DNA of 16,010 nucleotides, from assembly GCA_937875275.1 (NCBI GenBank), contig CALNCC010000034.1, positions 1 through 16,010 of the forward strand. Reading direction: 5' to 3'. The first letter of the stretch is position 1, and each line of letters begins with the position of its first letter. The DNA is from an uncultured Dysgonomonas sp. (GTDB lineage: Bacteria; Bacteroidota; Bacteroidia; Bacteroidales; Dysgonomonadaceae). The position numbers and the translations under genes were made by a program. This document shows, piece by piece, positions 5,412-13,637 of the stretch. A model generated the notes under the pieces. The model made no database searches. It was given only the letters and a program-made list of their open reading frames with translations, and was not told where the DNA came from.

Positions 5412-6812
5412 CTATTTATGTTGTTCGAATTGTTGGGCGGTTTTCAAAACGTTTCTCACATAAGCGATTGTTTCCGACCCTCTGAAGTATCCCGACCGGC
5501 AAACAGGATCGTTATAGTATTCCGGATTCCTCTTCATTAGCACAAATTCCTGAACACTCTCCCAAGTCTGCGGATTGCCCCCATATTTTTGAGCCAGTCG
5601 GCGAGCATCGTCGATGTGTCCGTTGCCACCGTTATAGGCTGCCAGCACAAAGAGCATTCGCTCTGTCGGGTCTGTTACGTCCGTATATATGTCTTCCAGC
5701 TTCGCCAAAAGGCGTGTCGCTGCACCGATACTCAGATCGGGGTTCATTCGTTCTTCGCTTGTTATGCCATATATCTTGGCGGTGCGAGGCATCAGACCCA
5801 TGATTCCGGCAGCACCGGCCCACGACCTCAGATTGTTGATGAAGCGCGATTCGTGGTAAGATATTGCGGCAAGCATTTGCCAAGTGTAATTTTTACCTTC
5901 TGCGTGTTTCCGGAACAATTCATCGTAAGGCGATATGTGCCCGCGAGGAACTCCTGCCGGAATTTCGTAATTGCCACTGAAAGGACGTTTGCTTAGCTCA
6001 AAATACTTTTTCATCGCACCTTTAAACACCGGAGCATTTGTTTTTGCTTGCGCCCATTCATCGAGTGCTTTTGCCAAAGATGGCGAGCCTTTGCGCACTG
6101 CCCAAAAAGATCGCTGGTCGAAGCTGATAGGCAAGCTGATGTTGATGTTGTTGTAATATGTTTTGTTCAGTCTGGCGATATAATTGTCGGTTATCGTATA
6201 GCTGATTTCTCCTTGTGCTACTTTCTCTATCAGGTCTTCGGTCGTAACCGAATCTTGTTCGATAGTCTTTATCGTGATTCCTCCGCCAATTTCGTCATTA
6301 TAGTTATTAAGCCTTTGTTGGTATTTGCTGCCGGCTATCGTGTAGACTGTTTTCCCGATGAGTTGGGAAACATCCGACAATATCGTGTCCCCTTTATTTG
6401 CTCGCTGCACCAACACCTGATGAGAGATAAGCTCTGTTCCGCAATAAGAGATGGAGTCTTTCAGTTCGTTAAGGTATGGAACCGGATATGCGATCAGATC
6501 GCCTTCGCCACGGTGCAACATGTCGAGCAGCAGAGATACATTAGGTGCTATTTTCACGTCCAACGTAAGCCCATGCTGTAAGCAAAAATCTTCTGCCAAA
6601 TCGTAATGGTAGCCCATTGCTTCGTCTTTGTACAGAAAATAGGAAGTGGAAGAACTCAACGTCAGAATCGTAAGTCTTCCACTATCTTTTAATAATTGAA
6701 AATCATCGACAACAGCACTATCCACTATTTCGTGCCGATTGCGAGAGCATCCGAATGCGAATACCACCACCAGCAAGAACACGAGAACAGATATGCTGCT
6801 ACGCCTCGTCAT
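5412..6812 (-). CDS. MltF-like membrane-bound lytic transglycosylase lipoprotein
   Basis: The 466-aa protein starts with a lipoprotein signal peptide (basic MTRR, hydrophobic core, lipobox AFGC, lipidated Cys22). A solute-binding protein family 3-like domain follows at about 45-270 (LTILTLSSSTSYFLYKDEAM, GEGDLIAYP, GKTVYTIAGSKY, SFWAVRKGSP). An SLT domain (about 300-460) has the catalytic Glu321 in SYHESRF, the GAAGIMGLMP motif and AAYNGGNGHI. This is the domain order of MltF, which cleaves the MurNAc-GlcNAc bond to give 1,6-anhydro ends and is controlled by its ligand-binding module. Location would be periplasmic, membrane-anchored. It starts only 4 nt after the flavoprotein stop, so the two are co-transcribed. 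In MltF the binding module senses muropeptides; the same here is inference. Confidence 0.93.
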   Translation of the reverse strand: MTRRSSISVLVFLLVVVFAFGCSRNRHEIVDSAVVDDFQLLKDSGRLTILTLSSSTSYFLYKDEAMGYHYDLAEDFCLQHGLTLDVKIAPNVSLLLDMLHRGEGDLIAYPVPYLNELKDSISYCGTELISHQVLVQRANKGDTILSDVSQLIGKTVYTIAGSKYQQRLNNYNDEIGGGITIKTIEQDSVTTEDLIEKVAQGEISYTITDNYIARLNKTYYNNINISLPISFDQRSFWAVRKGSPSLAKALDEWAQAKTNAPVFKGAMKKYFELSKRPFSGNYEIPAGVPRGHISPYDELFRKHAEGKNYTWQMLAAISYHESRFINNLRSWAGAAGIMGLMPRTAKIYGITSEERMNPDLSIGAATRLLAKLEDIYTDVTDPTERMLFVLAAYNGGNGHIDDARRLAQKYGGNPQTWESVQEFVLMKRNPEYYNDPVCRSGYFRGSETIAYVRNVLKTAQQFEQHK

Positions 6813-6816
6813 CGGT

Positions 6817-7767
6817 TCAGAAGAGAGGCTTTTGAGAAATGATTTCTTCTACCTTTCGGTTATATTCTTTGATTATGTCTGCCACAACATCGCCGGCAGA
6901 CGGAAGGTCTTCGATGTATGAACTGATCTGTCCGATCTCAAGTTCGCCTTCTACAAGATCGCCTTCAAAGATCCCTTTCTTAGATCGTCCACGTCCTAAT
7001 ATTTCTCTCAATTCATCAACAGAAGCCCCCTTGTCTTCTGCACCTTGAACCTTCTCGTAAAATTCGTTTTTGATGAGACGGGTCGGGCTCAGTTTTTTCA
7101 GAGATAGCACCGTGTCGCCCTCTTTCAATGCGATACATTTTTGTTTAAATGCATCGGCAGCAGAACTTTCCAGAGTAAGGGCAAATCGTGTTCCGATCTG
7201 CACACCTTCTGCGCCTAACGCAAAAGCAGCCAACATGCCGCTGCCGCTGCCGATACCTCCGGCAGCAATGAGGGGCACCGACAATGTTTTCTTCACTTGT
7301 GGAATCAGCACCATCGTTGCAGTCTCTTCCCGCCCGTTGTGTCCTCCGGCTTCGAATCCTTCGGCAACAACCGCATCTACTCCGGCTTCTTCACATTTCA
7401 TCGCAAATTTTGAACTCGAAACTACGTGAGCAACTTTTATTCCTTGTTCCTGCAATTTCTTTGTCCATGTCTTTGGGTTACCTGCCGATGTGAATACGAC
7501 TTTCACTCCTTCCGAGATGATTATATCCATTATCGATTCTATCTCAGGATACATCAATGGCACATTCACGCCAAACGGTTTATCTGTCGCCGCTTTACAC
7601 TTCTGAATGTGAAGACGCAGTGTGTCAGGGTGCATCGACCCTGCTCCGATAAGCCCCAATCCTCCGGCATTGCTTACGGCTGCGGCAAGTTCCCAACCGC
7701 TACACCAAACCATTCCGCCCGATATGATCGGATATTTTATACCAAATAGTGTTGTTATTCTATTCAT
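6817..7767 (-). CDS. FMN-dependent FabK/nitronate monooxygenase family protein
   Basis: The 316-aa protein is a TIM-barrel flavoprotein of the NMO/FabK (2-nitropropane dioxygenase-like) family. The N-terminus FGIKYPIISGGMVWCSGWEL and the AVSNAGGLGLIG phosphate-binding loop are typical. The AEGFEAGGHNG motif places the catalytic-type His at 143; AAGGIGSGSGM (168-178) and GAEGVQIGTRF bind FMN phosphate. The family includes enoyl-ACP reductase II (FabK), which uses NAD(P)H, and nitronate monooxygenases. The GGHNG form and the absence of fatty-acid genes nearby leave the substrate open. It lies between the exonuclease (17-nt gap) and the transglycosylase (4-nt gap) in one likely transcript. The start is the ATG just before the conserved barrel; no Shine-Dalgarno is seen. 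Confidence 0.88.
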   Translation of the reverse strand: MNRITTLFGIKYPIISGGMVWCSGWELAAAVSNAGGLGLIGAGSMHPDTLRLHIQKCKAATDKPFGVNVPLMYPEIESIMDIIISEGVKVVFTSAGNPKTWTKKLQEQGIKVAHVVSSSKFAMKCEEAGVDAVVAEGFEAGGHNGREETATMVLIPQVKKTLSVPLIAAGGIGSGSGMLAAFALGAEGVQIGTRFALTLESSAADAFKQKCIALKEGDTVLSLKKLSPTRLIKNEFYEKVQGAEDKGASVDELREILGRGRSKKGIFEGDLVEGELEIGQISSYIEDLPSAGDVVADIIKEYNRKVEEIISQKPLF

Positions 7768-7784
7768 AATGTATGAGTCTTATT

Positions 7785-8555
7785 TTATCTGTTTATTTCT
7801 CTTAATTTTATTTTAGTGAGCACCTGCTTTGTATTCAACGGAAAATCGGCATCCATCATCCAAGCATAAAAACTCGGTTCGTTCTTCAATATCTCCGCAA
7901 CAGAACGCCCTTTGTGTTTTCCGAAGTTGAATACCTCAACTCCGTTTTCATCGAGGATAATACGTCCTGCAAGGTCTACATTGTTGTTGTATGCGGCAAA
8001 CTCCTTCGACAGTTTTTCCATATCATTCTCCAGATCGGGATACTTGTCGAGCTGAGCTTTCAGCACCTCGTATGTGGCTTTCGTGTCAGCCTCAGCCGAG
8101 TGGGCGTCAGTAAGCTCTTTGTCGCAATAGTATCGGTATGCCGCTTCAAGGGTTCTCGGTTCTTTGCGATGGAATATGACCTGCACATCTATCATCTTTC
8201 TCTTGCTGAAATCGACATCGACACCGGCTCTCAAAAACTCTTCGACGAGTAGCGGGATATCGAACCGGCTGGAGTTAAACCCTGCCAAGTCGCATCCTTC
8301 CATCTGGTCGGCAAGCGATCTTGCTATCTGCTTGAATGTCGGGCAATCTTTCACATCATCGTCCGATATACCATGTATAGCCGTTGATGCAGGAGGGATC
8401 GGCATTCCGGGATTGATGCGTTTTGTTTTCACCTCTTCTTTTCCGTTAGGATGTACCTTCAGATAGGAAATCTCGACAATACGATCTTTCGCCGTGTCGG
8501 TTCCTGTCGTTTCAAGGTCGAAAAATATTAGAGGGTTTTTAAGATTCAATTTCAT
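7785..8555 (-). CDS. DnaQ/ExoX-type 3'-5' exonuclease
   Basis: The 256-aa DEDDh exonuclease has Exo I FFDLETTG (Asp13, Glu15), IHGISDDDV, Exo II GFNSSRFDIPLL (Asp99) and Exo III AHSAEADTKAT (His152, Asp157). After a helical linker, residues about 205-250 (FNFGKHKGRSVAEILKNEPS, FYAWMMDADFP) form an ExoX-like C-terminal domain. Such proteins remove nucleotides from 3' ends in proofreading or repair; Pol III epsilon-like proofreading is possible, but the extra domain favours an ExoX-like role. The ATG at 8555 is chosen because it directly precedes the conserved KNPLIFFDLE; a longer TTG start at 8573 has no support. The gene follows dnaN after a terminator, and the flavoprotein gene follows it after 17 nt. 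Confidence 0.92.
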   Translation of the reverse strand: MKLNLKNPLIFFDLETTGTDTAKDRIVEISYLKVHPNGKEEVKTKRINPGMPIPPASTAIHGISDDDVKDCPTFKQIARSLADQMEGCDLAGFNSSRFDIPLLVEEFLRAGVDVDFSKRKMIDVQVIFHRKEPRTLEAAYRYYCDKELTDAHSAEADTKATYEVLKAQLDKYPDLENDMEKLSKEFAAYNNNVDLAGRIILDENGVEVFNFGKHKGRSVAEILKNEPSFYAWMMDADFPLNTKQVLTKIKLREINR

Positions 8556-8575
8556 AATTCGTTTTTTCAACAATT

Positions 8576-8623
8576 AAAAAAAGGCTTCATCAAATTGCCT
8601 GTTTAAGGAAAATGACAAAGCCT
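8576..8623 (-). terminator. Terminator downstream of dnaN
   Basis: On the minus strand AGGCTTTGTCA (8623-8613) pairs with TGATGAAGCCT (8592-8582). The 11-bp stem has two G-U pairs and a 20-nt loop, and T's follow at 8581-8576. It sits 35 nt past the dnaN stop, upstream of the exonuclease ATG, and so should reduce read-through into it. Confidence 0.75.
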
Positions 8624-8658
8624 ATATATTACTAAAGATTATTCTCGTTTTCCTTCGA

Positions 8659-9783
8659 TCAGTCGTTCAACATCATAGGCATCAACAACATCAGCAAGTC
8701 TTCATCTTCTTCGTTTTCGGAAGGAAGAATCAATCCGGCGCGCGAAGGATCAGACAACTCGAGCGAGATATCTGCCGATGGTATGTTGTTCAATATTTCG
8801 ATGAGGAAGTTAGACTTGAACCCTATATTCATCGGTGTGCCTGTATATTGGCAAGGAATCGTCTCTTCGGCTGCCGTAGAGAAATCAATATCTTGCGCCG
8901 ATATCATTATTTTTTGCTCCGACAATTGCAACTTCACAAGATTGCTCGCCTGATTAGAAAATACTGAAACTCGCTTCAGGGCATTGACGAAAGCCAACCT
9001 GTCTAAAGTAACCTTGTTGGGGTTGTCTTGTGGAATTACCGAATTGTAGTTCGGATAACGCCCTTCTATGAAACGGCATATCATTGTATAGCCCGACATC
9101 TTGATGTATGCGTTGTTTTCATCAAACTTCACCTCTACGGTTTCAGATTCTTTCGGAAGAATTGTTCTCAGTAGATTAGCCGGTTTTTTTGGCAAGATGA
9201 ATGATGCTCTTTCGTCGCCTTTTACAGTCAGCGTTTTTTCACGCACAAGCTTATGCCCATCCGATGCAACAAACGTAAGGTCGTCTGTTGTGATGTCGAA
9301 ATATATACCATTCATCACAGGGCGCAACTCATCATCGGCACTGGCAAATAGCGTACGGTTGATTCCTGTATAAAGCACCTGAGGTTCTATTTGCAGCGAT
9401 ACGGCAGATTCTTTCAGTTCTTTTGGTTGCGGATAGTCGTCTCCGCTTTGTCCTATGAAATTGTATTTACCGTTGTGGAAATAGATGAAGATCTCAAGAT
9501 TCTCGTCATTTATGTCGAAGGTCAATGGTTGTTCGGGAAGCTCCTTCAATGGGTCTAACAGGTTGCGGGCGTTGATTGCCAATCGTCCTTTGCCCTCTGT
9601 GTCGCTCACATCAACAGATGTCGTCAATCGGGTTTCCGAATCGGCTGCCGTAAGAGACAGCTTGTCTCCGTCCAGCTCCAGCAAGAAACAATCTAATATG
9701 GGTAACGTGTTCTTTGAGTTTATAACTTTACTTATTGCTTGTAAATGACTCAACAAGGCTGTACTGGAAACAACAAATTTCAT
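8659..9783 (-). CDS. dnaN: DNA polymerase III sliding clamp, beta subunit
   Basis: The 374-aa protein is the beta clamp, a dimeric ring of three similar domains per subunit that tethers Pol III and repair factors to DNA. Family landmarks in order are MKFVVSSTALLSHLQAISKV, NTLPILDCFLLEL, LSLTAADSETRL, the NARNLLDPLKELP segment, FASADDELRPVMNGIYFD, VASDGHKLVRE, FIEGRYPNYNSVIPQDNP and GFKSNFLIEILNNIPS near the C-terminus, ending in a Met-rich LLMPMML tail. Length is normal and nothing is missing. It is preceded by a good promoter in the 69-nt gap after coaBC and followed by a hairpin terminator, so it may be expressed as a single gene. It is not next to dnaA here, as is usual in Bacteroidales. 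Confidence 0.97.
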   Translation of the reverse strand: MKFVVSSTALLSHLQAISKVINSKNTLPILDCFLLELDGDKLSLTAADSETRLTTSVDVSDTEGKGRLAINARNLLDPLKELPEQPLTFDINDENLEIFIYFHNGKYNFIGQSGDDYPQPKELKESAVSLQIEPQVLYTGINRTLFASADDELRPVMNGIYFDITTDDLTFVASDGHKLVREKTLTVKGDERASFILPKKPANLLRTILPKESETVEVKFDENNAYIKMSGYTMICRFIEGRYPNYNSVIPQDNPNKVTLDRLAFVNALKRVSVFSNQASNLVKLQLSEQKIMISAQDIDFSTAAEETIPCQYTGTPMNIGFKSNFLIEILNNIPSADISLELSDPSRAGLILPSENEEDEDLLMLLMPMMLND

Positions 9784-9843
9784 ATGATTCTATTTATGCG
9801 TTTATTATTAAAATCTATTTAAAAATAGAGAAGTCTATTTTAG

Positions 9844-9874
9844 CAAAAATAACTATTTTTTTCTGCCCAAACAA
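9844..9874 (-). promoter_or_regulatory. dnaN promoter (TTG-N20-TATTTTTG)
   Basis: On the minus strand a TTG (9874-9872) is followed after exactly 20 nt by TATTTTTG (9851-9844), matching the Bacteroidetes -33/-7 consensus. The -33 part and spacer lie inside the 3' end of coaBC. The leader to the dnaN ATG at 9783 would be about 50 nt. Confidence 0.7.
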
Positions 9875-11055
9875 CAGTCTATTATGTCTTTTGCAACATC
9901 TGTTTTTGATTTCAGAGGGAAGTCCGTTTTATTCCCGCTTTCATCGAGAATAGAAACTTTGTTTGTGTCGTGTCGGAATCCCGCACCGGAGTCTTTCAGC
10001 GAATTGAGAACGATATAGTCCAATTTTTTCTTTTTCATCTTGCCTATCGCGTTCTCCACCTCGTTGTTGGTCTCCAAGGCAAAGCCGACCATCACTTGCC
10101 CCTCTTTTTTTATTTCGCCTAAGGAGGCGGCAATATCTTTGTTCGGAACGAGAGATATCTGCATCTCGTCCGATTTCCTTTTTATTTTCTCTTTGGCTTG
10201 CTCTTGTGGTCGGTAGTCGGCTACGGCAGCACAAAGGATGGCTGCATCTACCGTAGGAAATTCGGATATGGAAGCCTGATACATCTCTTCGGCAGACTCT
10301 ACATCAATGCGCTTAATATTGGGATGAGAGACCGATAACGAAACGGGGCCAGCTATCAAAACCACTTCTGCTCCTCTGTCGGCACATTCTTCGGCTAAGG
10401 CAAAGCCCATCTTGCCCGACGAGTAGTTGCCGATGAAACGGACAGGGTCTATTTTTTCATAGGTCGGTCCGACTGTGATCAGTACTTTTTTTTTTGATAG
10501 AGAATCTTGTTTCCCGAAAAAGTCCCGTACTCTTTCTACTATCTTTTCGGGTTCTTCCATACGTCCTTTCCCTATCAAGTGACTTGCCAGCTCGCCGGCA
10601 GCCGGCTCGATAATTATATTTCCGTACGATTTCAATATCTCAATATTCCGGGTCGTAGACGGATGAGCAAACATATCTAAGTCCATAGCCGGAGCAACCA
10701 TAACGGCTGCCTTCATCGACAGGTAGGTTGTGATCAGCATATTGTCGGCGATGCCGTTTGCCATTTTGCCAAGAGTTGCAGCAGTAGCGGGAGCGATGAG
10801 CATCAGATCTGCCCACAACCCCAAATCGACGTGGCTGTGCCATGTGCCGTCATTGGCAGTGAAAAATTCACTCACTACGGGTTTGCCGGTAAGTGCCGAC
10901 AGCGTAACGGGAGTTATAAATTCCTTCCCCGAGGGGGTTATTACAACCTGAACCTCTGCTCCTTCTCTGATCAGCAAACGAGCCAGCGATGCCGCTTTGT
11001 ATGCTGCGATACTACCCGTGATTCCTAAAACGATATGCTTCCCTTTTATTGACAT
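9853..11055 (-). CDS. coaBC: Bifunctional phosphopantothenoylcysteine decarboxylase / phosphopantothenate-cysteine ligase
   Basis: The 400-aa protein joins CoaC (about 1-180) and CoaB (about 188-400), which make 4'-phosphopantetheine from phosphopantothenate and cysteine for coenzyme A. CoaC shows the GITGSIAAYKAASLARLL flavin fold start, the active-site His75 in THWHSH-like TWHSHVDLGL, and APATAATLGKMANGIADN. CoaB shows VLITVGPTYEKIDPVRFIGN, YSSGKMG and the NKDIAASLGEIKK region. Two CoaC positions differ from the E. coli pattern: the PxMNxxMW motif reads PAMDLDMF (Asp125 in place of Asn), and the flap Cys position reads LASHLIGKGRM (Ser158). I believe related Bacteroidetes proteins share this, so it is probably lineage-specific rather than damage. 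A -7 box lies 29 nt upstream; dnaN follows after 69 nt. Confidence 0.96.
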   Translation of the reverse strand: MSIKGKHIVLGITGSIAAYKAASLARLLIREGAEVQVVITPSGKEFITPVTLSALTGKPVVSEFFTANDGTWHSHVDLGLWADLMLIAPATAATLGKMANGIADNMLITTYLSMKAAVMVAPAMDLDMFAHPSTTRNIEILKSYGNIIIEPAAGELASHLIGKGRMEEPEKIVERVRDFFGKQDSLSKKKVLITVGPTYEKIDPVRFIGNYSSGKMGFALAEECADRGAEVVLIAGPVSLSVSHPNIKRIDVESAEEMYQASISEFPTVDAAILCAAVADYRPQEQAKEKIKRKSDEMQISLVPNKDIAASLGEIKKEGQVMVGFALETNNEVENAIGKMKKKKLDYIVLNSLKDSGAGFRHDTNKVSILDESGNKTDFPLKSKTDVAKDIIDCCLGRKK

Positions 11056-11084
11056 AACAATCTAAATACGATCAAAATTATTAG

Positions 11085-11092
11085 CAAATATA
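11085..11092 (-). promoter_or_regulatory. coaBC promoter -7 box (TATATTTG)
   Basis: Minus-strand TATATTTG fits TAnnTTTG and lies 29 nt before the coaBC ATG. No TTG is placed 19-21 nt upstream, so this is a partial match in an AT-rich gap. Confidence 0.45.
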
Positions 11093-11228
11093 CGATATTA
11101 ATGCGAATACGATATAGAATAGCAAGAGTTATCGTTGGCAACAAGGGTGCTTTTTCCTCGATCTGTGAAAGCGAGTTCCCACTCTATTGACAAATGCTCT
11201 TAAATGTAATGCATGAACGGTAGAAGTC

Positions 11229-12233
11229 TCAAAATGAATTGTTAGCCATCTGCCACGTAAGCAGATATCCGGCTTTCGTTATTTCGGTCAGAAGCCCCCA
11301 AGCAATTTTATCTGTCTCGTCTGATGGTTGATGATAATCGGGATGAAGTCCGGTCATGAACCACATAACAGGGATGTTTTTTTTGATGAATGGCGCATAA
11401 TCGCTATTTCCATATTGTGTTATTGTAGGTATGTACACGGGAGAGATGCCCAATCGGTGTTTCTCAATATTGTTTTCCAACCATTCGTGAAATATAGGAT
11501 GAGAAGCCGAGTAGGTGTACTCGACATGCTGAGGTTTATCCTTTTGGGTAATGCGACCAATCATGTCGAAGTTGAGATAGCTTTTTACCTGAGCGAGATT
11601 GCTCCACGTATTTACAAAATACTGAGAGCCTAACAGTCCAAACTCTTCTCCATCCCATAATGCAAAAATGATGGTGCGCAACGGCTTCTTGCCACTTGCC
11701 TTAAAAGCCTTCGCTATTTGTAATACGGCAGAGACTCCCGAAGCATTATCGTCGGCCCCGTTGAAGATTGTATCTCCCGATAATGATCCGTTAACGCCTT
11801 CGTGGTCGAAGTGTGCGCCTACAACAACATATTCGTCCGCCTTTTCTCCTTCTATGTATCCGCAGACATTGCGCATTCCCAACTTTATATATTCATCGCT
11901 TTTCTTGTACGCATCCACTCGTTCCGGATCAACAGTATATCTCGTATGCTCGCCCCACTTGAGGCTATATGCCTCGAATGGCATGAAATACGAATCGTCG
12001 AACAGGGGTTTCAATCCCATATCCCGAAAAACAGATTTGAGATATTCGGAAGCGACAAAACTACTGTTTTCTCCCGCCTTTCGCCCTTGCATGGCATCGC
12101 TGGCAAGAAATTCGATATACGTTTCGGCACTTGCTGCATCAATTGTTTTCAGCCCTTCTTTTACGCCTTTCTGTGCAGGCAAATGGGGTGCGAAAATACA
12201 AATGGATAGAAAAATATAGAACAGAGTTTTCAT
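11229..12233 (-). CDS. Secreted M28 family zinc aminopeptidase
   Basis: Counting from the ATG at 12233, the product is 334 aa. That start begins a clear signal peptide (MKTLFYIFLSICIFAPHLPA); an earlier ATG at 12263 adds a non-signal leader and is rejected. The peptidase domain has the co-catalytic zinc ligands and catalytic residues of family M28: GAHFDH (His141, Asp143), NGADDNASG (Asp161), WDGEEFGLLGS (Glu196/Glu197), LNFDMIGR (Asp223) and YHQPSDE (His301). These enzymes remove N-terminal residues from peptides; in Bacteroidetes many are periplasmic or outer-membrane exposed and some are glutaminyl-cyclase-like. Here the full GADDNASG and EE pair point to an active peptidase. No C-terminal secretion domain is present. 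Upstream on the same strand is the PepSY-TM gene, 108 nt away, with a weak terminator between them. Confidence 0.93.
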   Translation of the reverse strand: MKTLFYIFLSICIFAPHLPAQKGVKEGLKTIDAASAETYIEFLASDAMQGRKAGENSSFVASEYLKSVFRDMGLKPLFDDSYFMPFEAYSLKWGEHTRYTVDPERVDAYKKSDEYIKLGMRNVCGYIEGEKADEYVVVGAHFDHEGVNGSLSGDTIFNGADDNASGVSAVLQIAKAFKASGKKPLRTIIFALWDGEEFGLLGSQYFVNTWSNLAQVKSYLNFDMIGRITQKDKPQHVEYTYSASHPIFHEWLENNIEKHRLGISPVYIPTITQYGNSDYAPFIKKNIPVMWFMTGLHPDYHQPSDETDKIAWGLLTEITKAGYLLTWQMANNSF

Positions 12234-12285
12234 CGCTGAGGTTGTTTTTGGTATCTGGTGCAAGGTATGGTATTTTTATCGAAAC

Positions 12286-12314
12286 AAAAAGGAAACCCGT
12301 AATTGAGCTTCCTT
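12286..12314 (-). terminator. Weak terminator after the PepSY-TM gene
   Basis: Minus-strand AAGGAA (12314-12309) pairs with TTCCTT (12294-12289), with a 14-nt loop and a short T-run ending at 12286. The stem is only 6 bp and the support is modest. Confidence 0.35.
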
Positions 12315-12341
12315 GTTTATACTATTTCAATCCGTTACAGA

Positions 12342-13463
12342 TCACTTTTTTCTTTTTCGGCGAGCCTTGCTCTTTTGAAAGTAAAGATAATATCCGGTAA
12401 TGGGTAAGCTGGCTCCGACTAAGGCAAATAAGCAAGTGAAGATTTTAGACCAGATGCCCCAATAGTCTCCAACATGCAGGCTATACACCCACGCCCAAAC
12501 GCGAGCTGTTTTTTCCTGATCCTGAAAAAGCATCCTTTTTGTAATCTCTCCGGTTTCATTGTCGAAAGCGTAGCTGTCGCTGTTGCGAGACAAGAATGCC
12601 TTTTTGGAGTGTACCGTTGCCGTACCTTTGCCTATCTGTATATATTCAAAGTCGGGGTTTTCTTGTTTGACGGTTTCGTACACGCCTTGCCATGCCGACA
12701 TATTTATGGTCTTAGGTTCGGAGGATTTCCCTTGACCCCTGCCGCCTCCGCCACCACGAGCAGCTCCATGCCCTCCACCCGAAGTGTTGGCTACTTCTGC
12801 GCCAAAGAGAGAGAATACTCCGTTGCGATACCATTCGAAGGACCACATCATACCGGTCAATGCACAGATGAGAAGTACGAGGCAGGCGTACATGCCTAAC
12901 ACATCGTGTAGATCCTTCATCAATCGCTTCTTCCCCTTATTGTATTGTATCTTAAATCGGCTCTTGCCCCACTGACGAGGCATCCATATGAAAAATCCGC
13001 TAATCAATATTATCGTAAAGAGTAATGTCGATATGCCGATTGTATATTTGCCCCATGTTCGGCTGCCATCCATCAGCCAACGATGCAAGGTCATAACCTT
13101 GAAGAAAAATGATTCTTGTGTTTTATGGATTCCTGTAACTTCGCCCACATGGGGATCGGCAAATGCTGACACACGAAAACCATTTGCCAGTCCTAACCGA
13201 TATGTCCTGCTATCGTCAGCGTATATGGTAACCGATGAAACTGTATTGTCTTCCAATTGGGTATTCGCTTTGTCTGCAATGTCCTGTATCGACAATCGCT
13301 GACTATTCGCCTGTTCATCGTTGATGAAGTAACGAGATGGGTATGCTAACTGTAGCAGCTCGTCTTGAAACACTAATATCGCTCCTGTCAAACAGGTGAT
13401 GACGATAATCAAACCTGCCGGAATCGCGAGGAATTTGTGGGTCTTTCTCAAAAATTTTCTCAT
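12342..13463 (-). CDS. PepSY-associated TM (PepSY-TM) inner-membrane protein, FoxB-like
   Basis: The 373-aa protein has four predicted membrane helices (about 12-34, 142-162, 190-210, 339-362) around periplasmic loops, the PepSY_TM architecture. Conserved His residues sit at or near the helices: His9 (KTHKFL), His127 (LHRWL), His186 (LHDVLG) and His330 (SLHVGDYWG). In the FoxB-type relatives that reduce ferric siderophores, such His bind heme; the same here is inference. A Gly-rich loop (residues 229-245, with runs such as RGGGGGRGQG) precedes the second periplasmic domain. The C-terminus is very basic (KARRKRKK), as expected for the cytosolic side. No TonB receptor or siderophore genes are in the window. 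The promoter and two palindromes upstream suggest control, possibly by metal status. Confidence 0.88.
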   Translation of the reverse strand: MRKFLRKTHKFLAIPAGLIIVITCLTGAILVFQDELLQLAYPSRYFINDEQANSQRLSIQDIADKANTQLEDNTVSSVTIYADDSRTYRLGLANGFRVSAFADPHVGEVTGIHKTQESFFFKVMTLHRWLMDGSRTWGKYTIGISTLLFTIILISGFFIWMPRQWGKSRFKIQYNKGKKRLMKDLHDVLGMYACLVLLICALTGMMWSFEWYRNGVFSLFGAEVANTSGGGHGAARGGGGGRGQGKSSEPKTINMSAWQGVYETVKQENPDFEYIQIGKGTATVHSKKAFLSRNSDSYAFDNETGEITKRMLFQDQEKTARVWAWVYSLHVGDYWGIWSKIFTCLFALVGASLPITGYYLYFQKSKARRKRKK

Positions 13464-13535
13464 ATCATTTATTTATAAATAAAAACCCGATGCCATTGAT
13501 TGATCAACAACACCGAGTATTTATTTTTTCAAAGC

Positions 13536-13567
13536 TAGTAATAAGTAATCTTCTGTAATTATTACTA
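13536..13567. repeat. Perfect inverted repeat over the PepSY-TM start site (candidate operator)
   Basis: TAGTAATAA (13536-13544) and TTATTACTA (13559-13567) are perfect complements with a 14-nt spacer. The repeat abuts the -7 box at 13568 and would cover the predicted transcription start, the typical position for a repressor site. Confidence 0.6.
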
Positions 13568-13598
13568 CAAAGATACATGGTCTACCCCTCTCGGTCAA
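13568..13598 (-). promoter_or_regulatory. PepSY-TM gene promoter (TTG-N20-TATCTTTG)
   Basis: On the minus strand TTG (13598-13596) is followed after exactly 20 nt by TATCTTTG (13575-13568), a full Bacteroidetes consensus. The start site would be near 13561, giving a leader of roughly 100 nt to the ATG at 13463. Confidence 0.8.
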
Positions 13599-13607
13599 TC
13601 CCTATTT

Positions 13608-13637
13608 TTAGGTATATTTTTTTCGTTTGATACCTAA
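13608..13637. repeat. Second inverted repeat, upstream of the PepSY-TM promoter
   Basis: TTAGGTAT (13608-13615) and ATACCTAA (13630-13637) are perfect complements 14 nt apart, the same spacer length as the repeat at 13536-13567. The repeat lies 10 nt upstream of the -33 TTG. Neither strand has a T-tract after it, so it is better read as a protein-binding site than a terminator. Confidence 0.5.

Noticed and set aside
6048..6581. Plus-strand open frame of 177 codons
   Set aside because: It lies wholly antisense to the transglycosylase gene, whose signal peptide, domains and catalytic motifs are clear; the antisense product shows no family features.
11668..12219. Plus-strand open frame of 183 codons
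   Set aside because: Antisense to the M28 peptidase with its full set of metal ligands; composition is that of a shadow frame.
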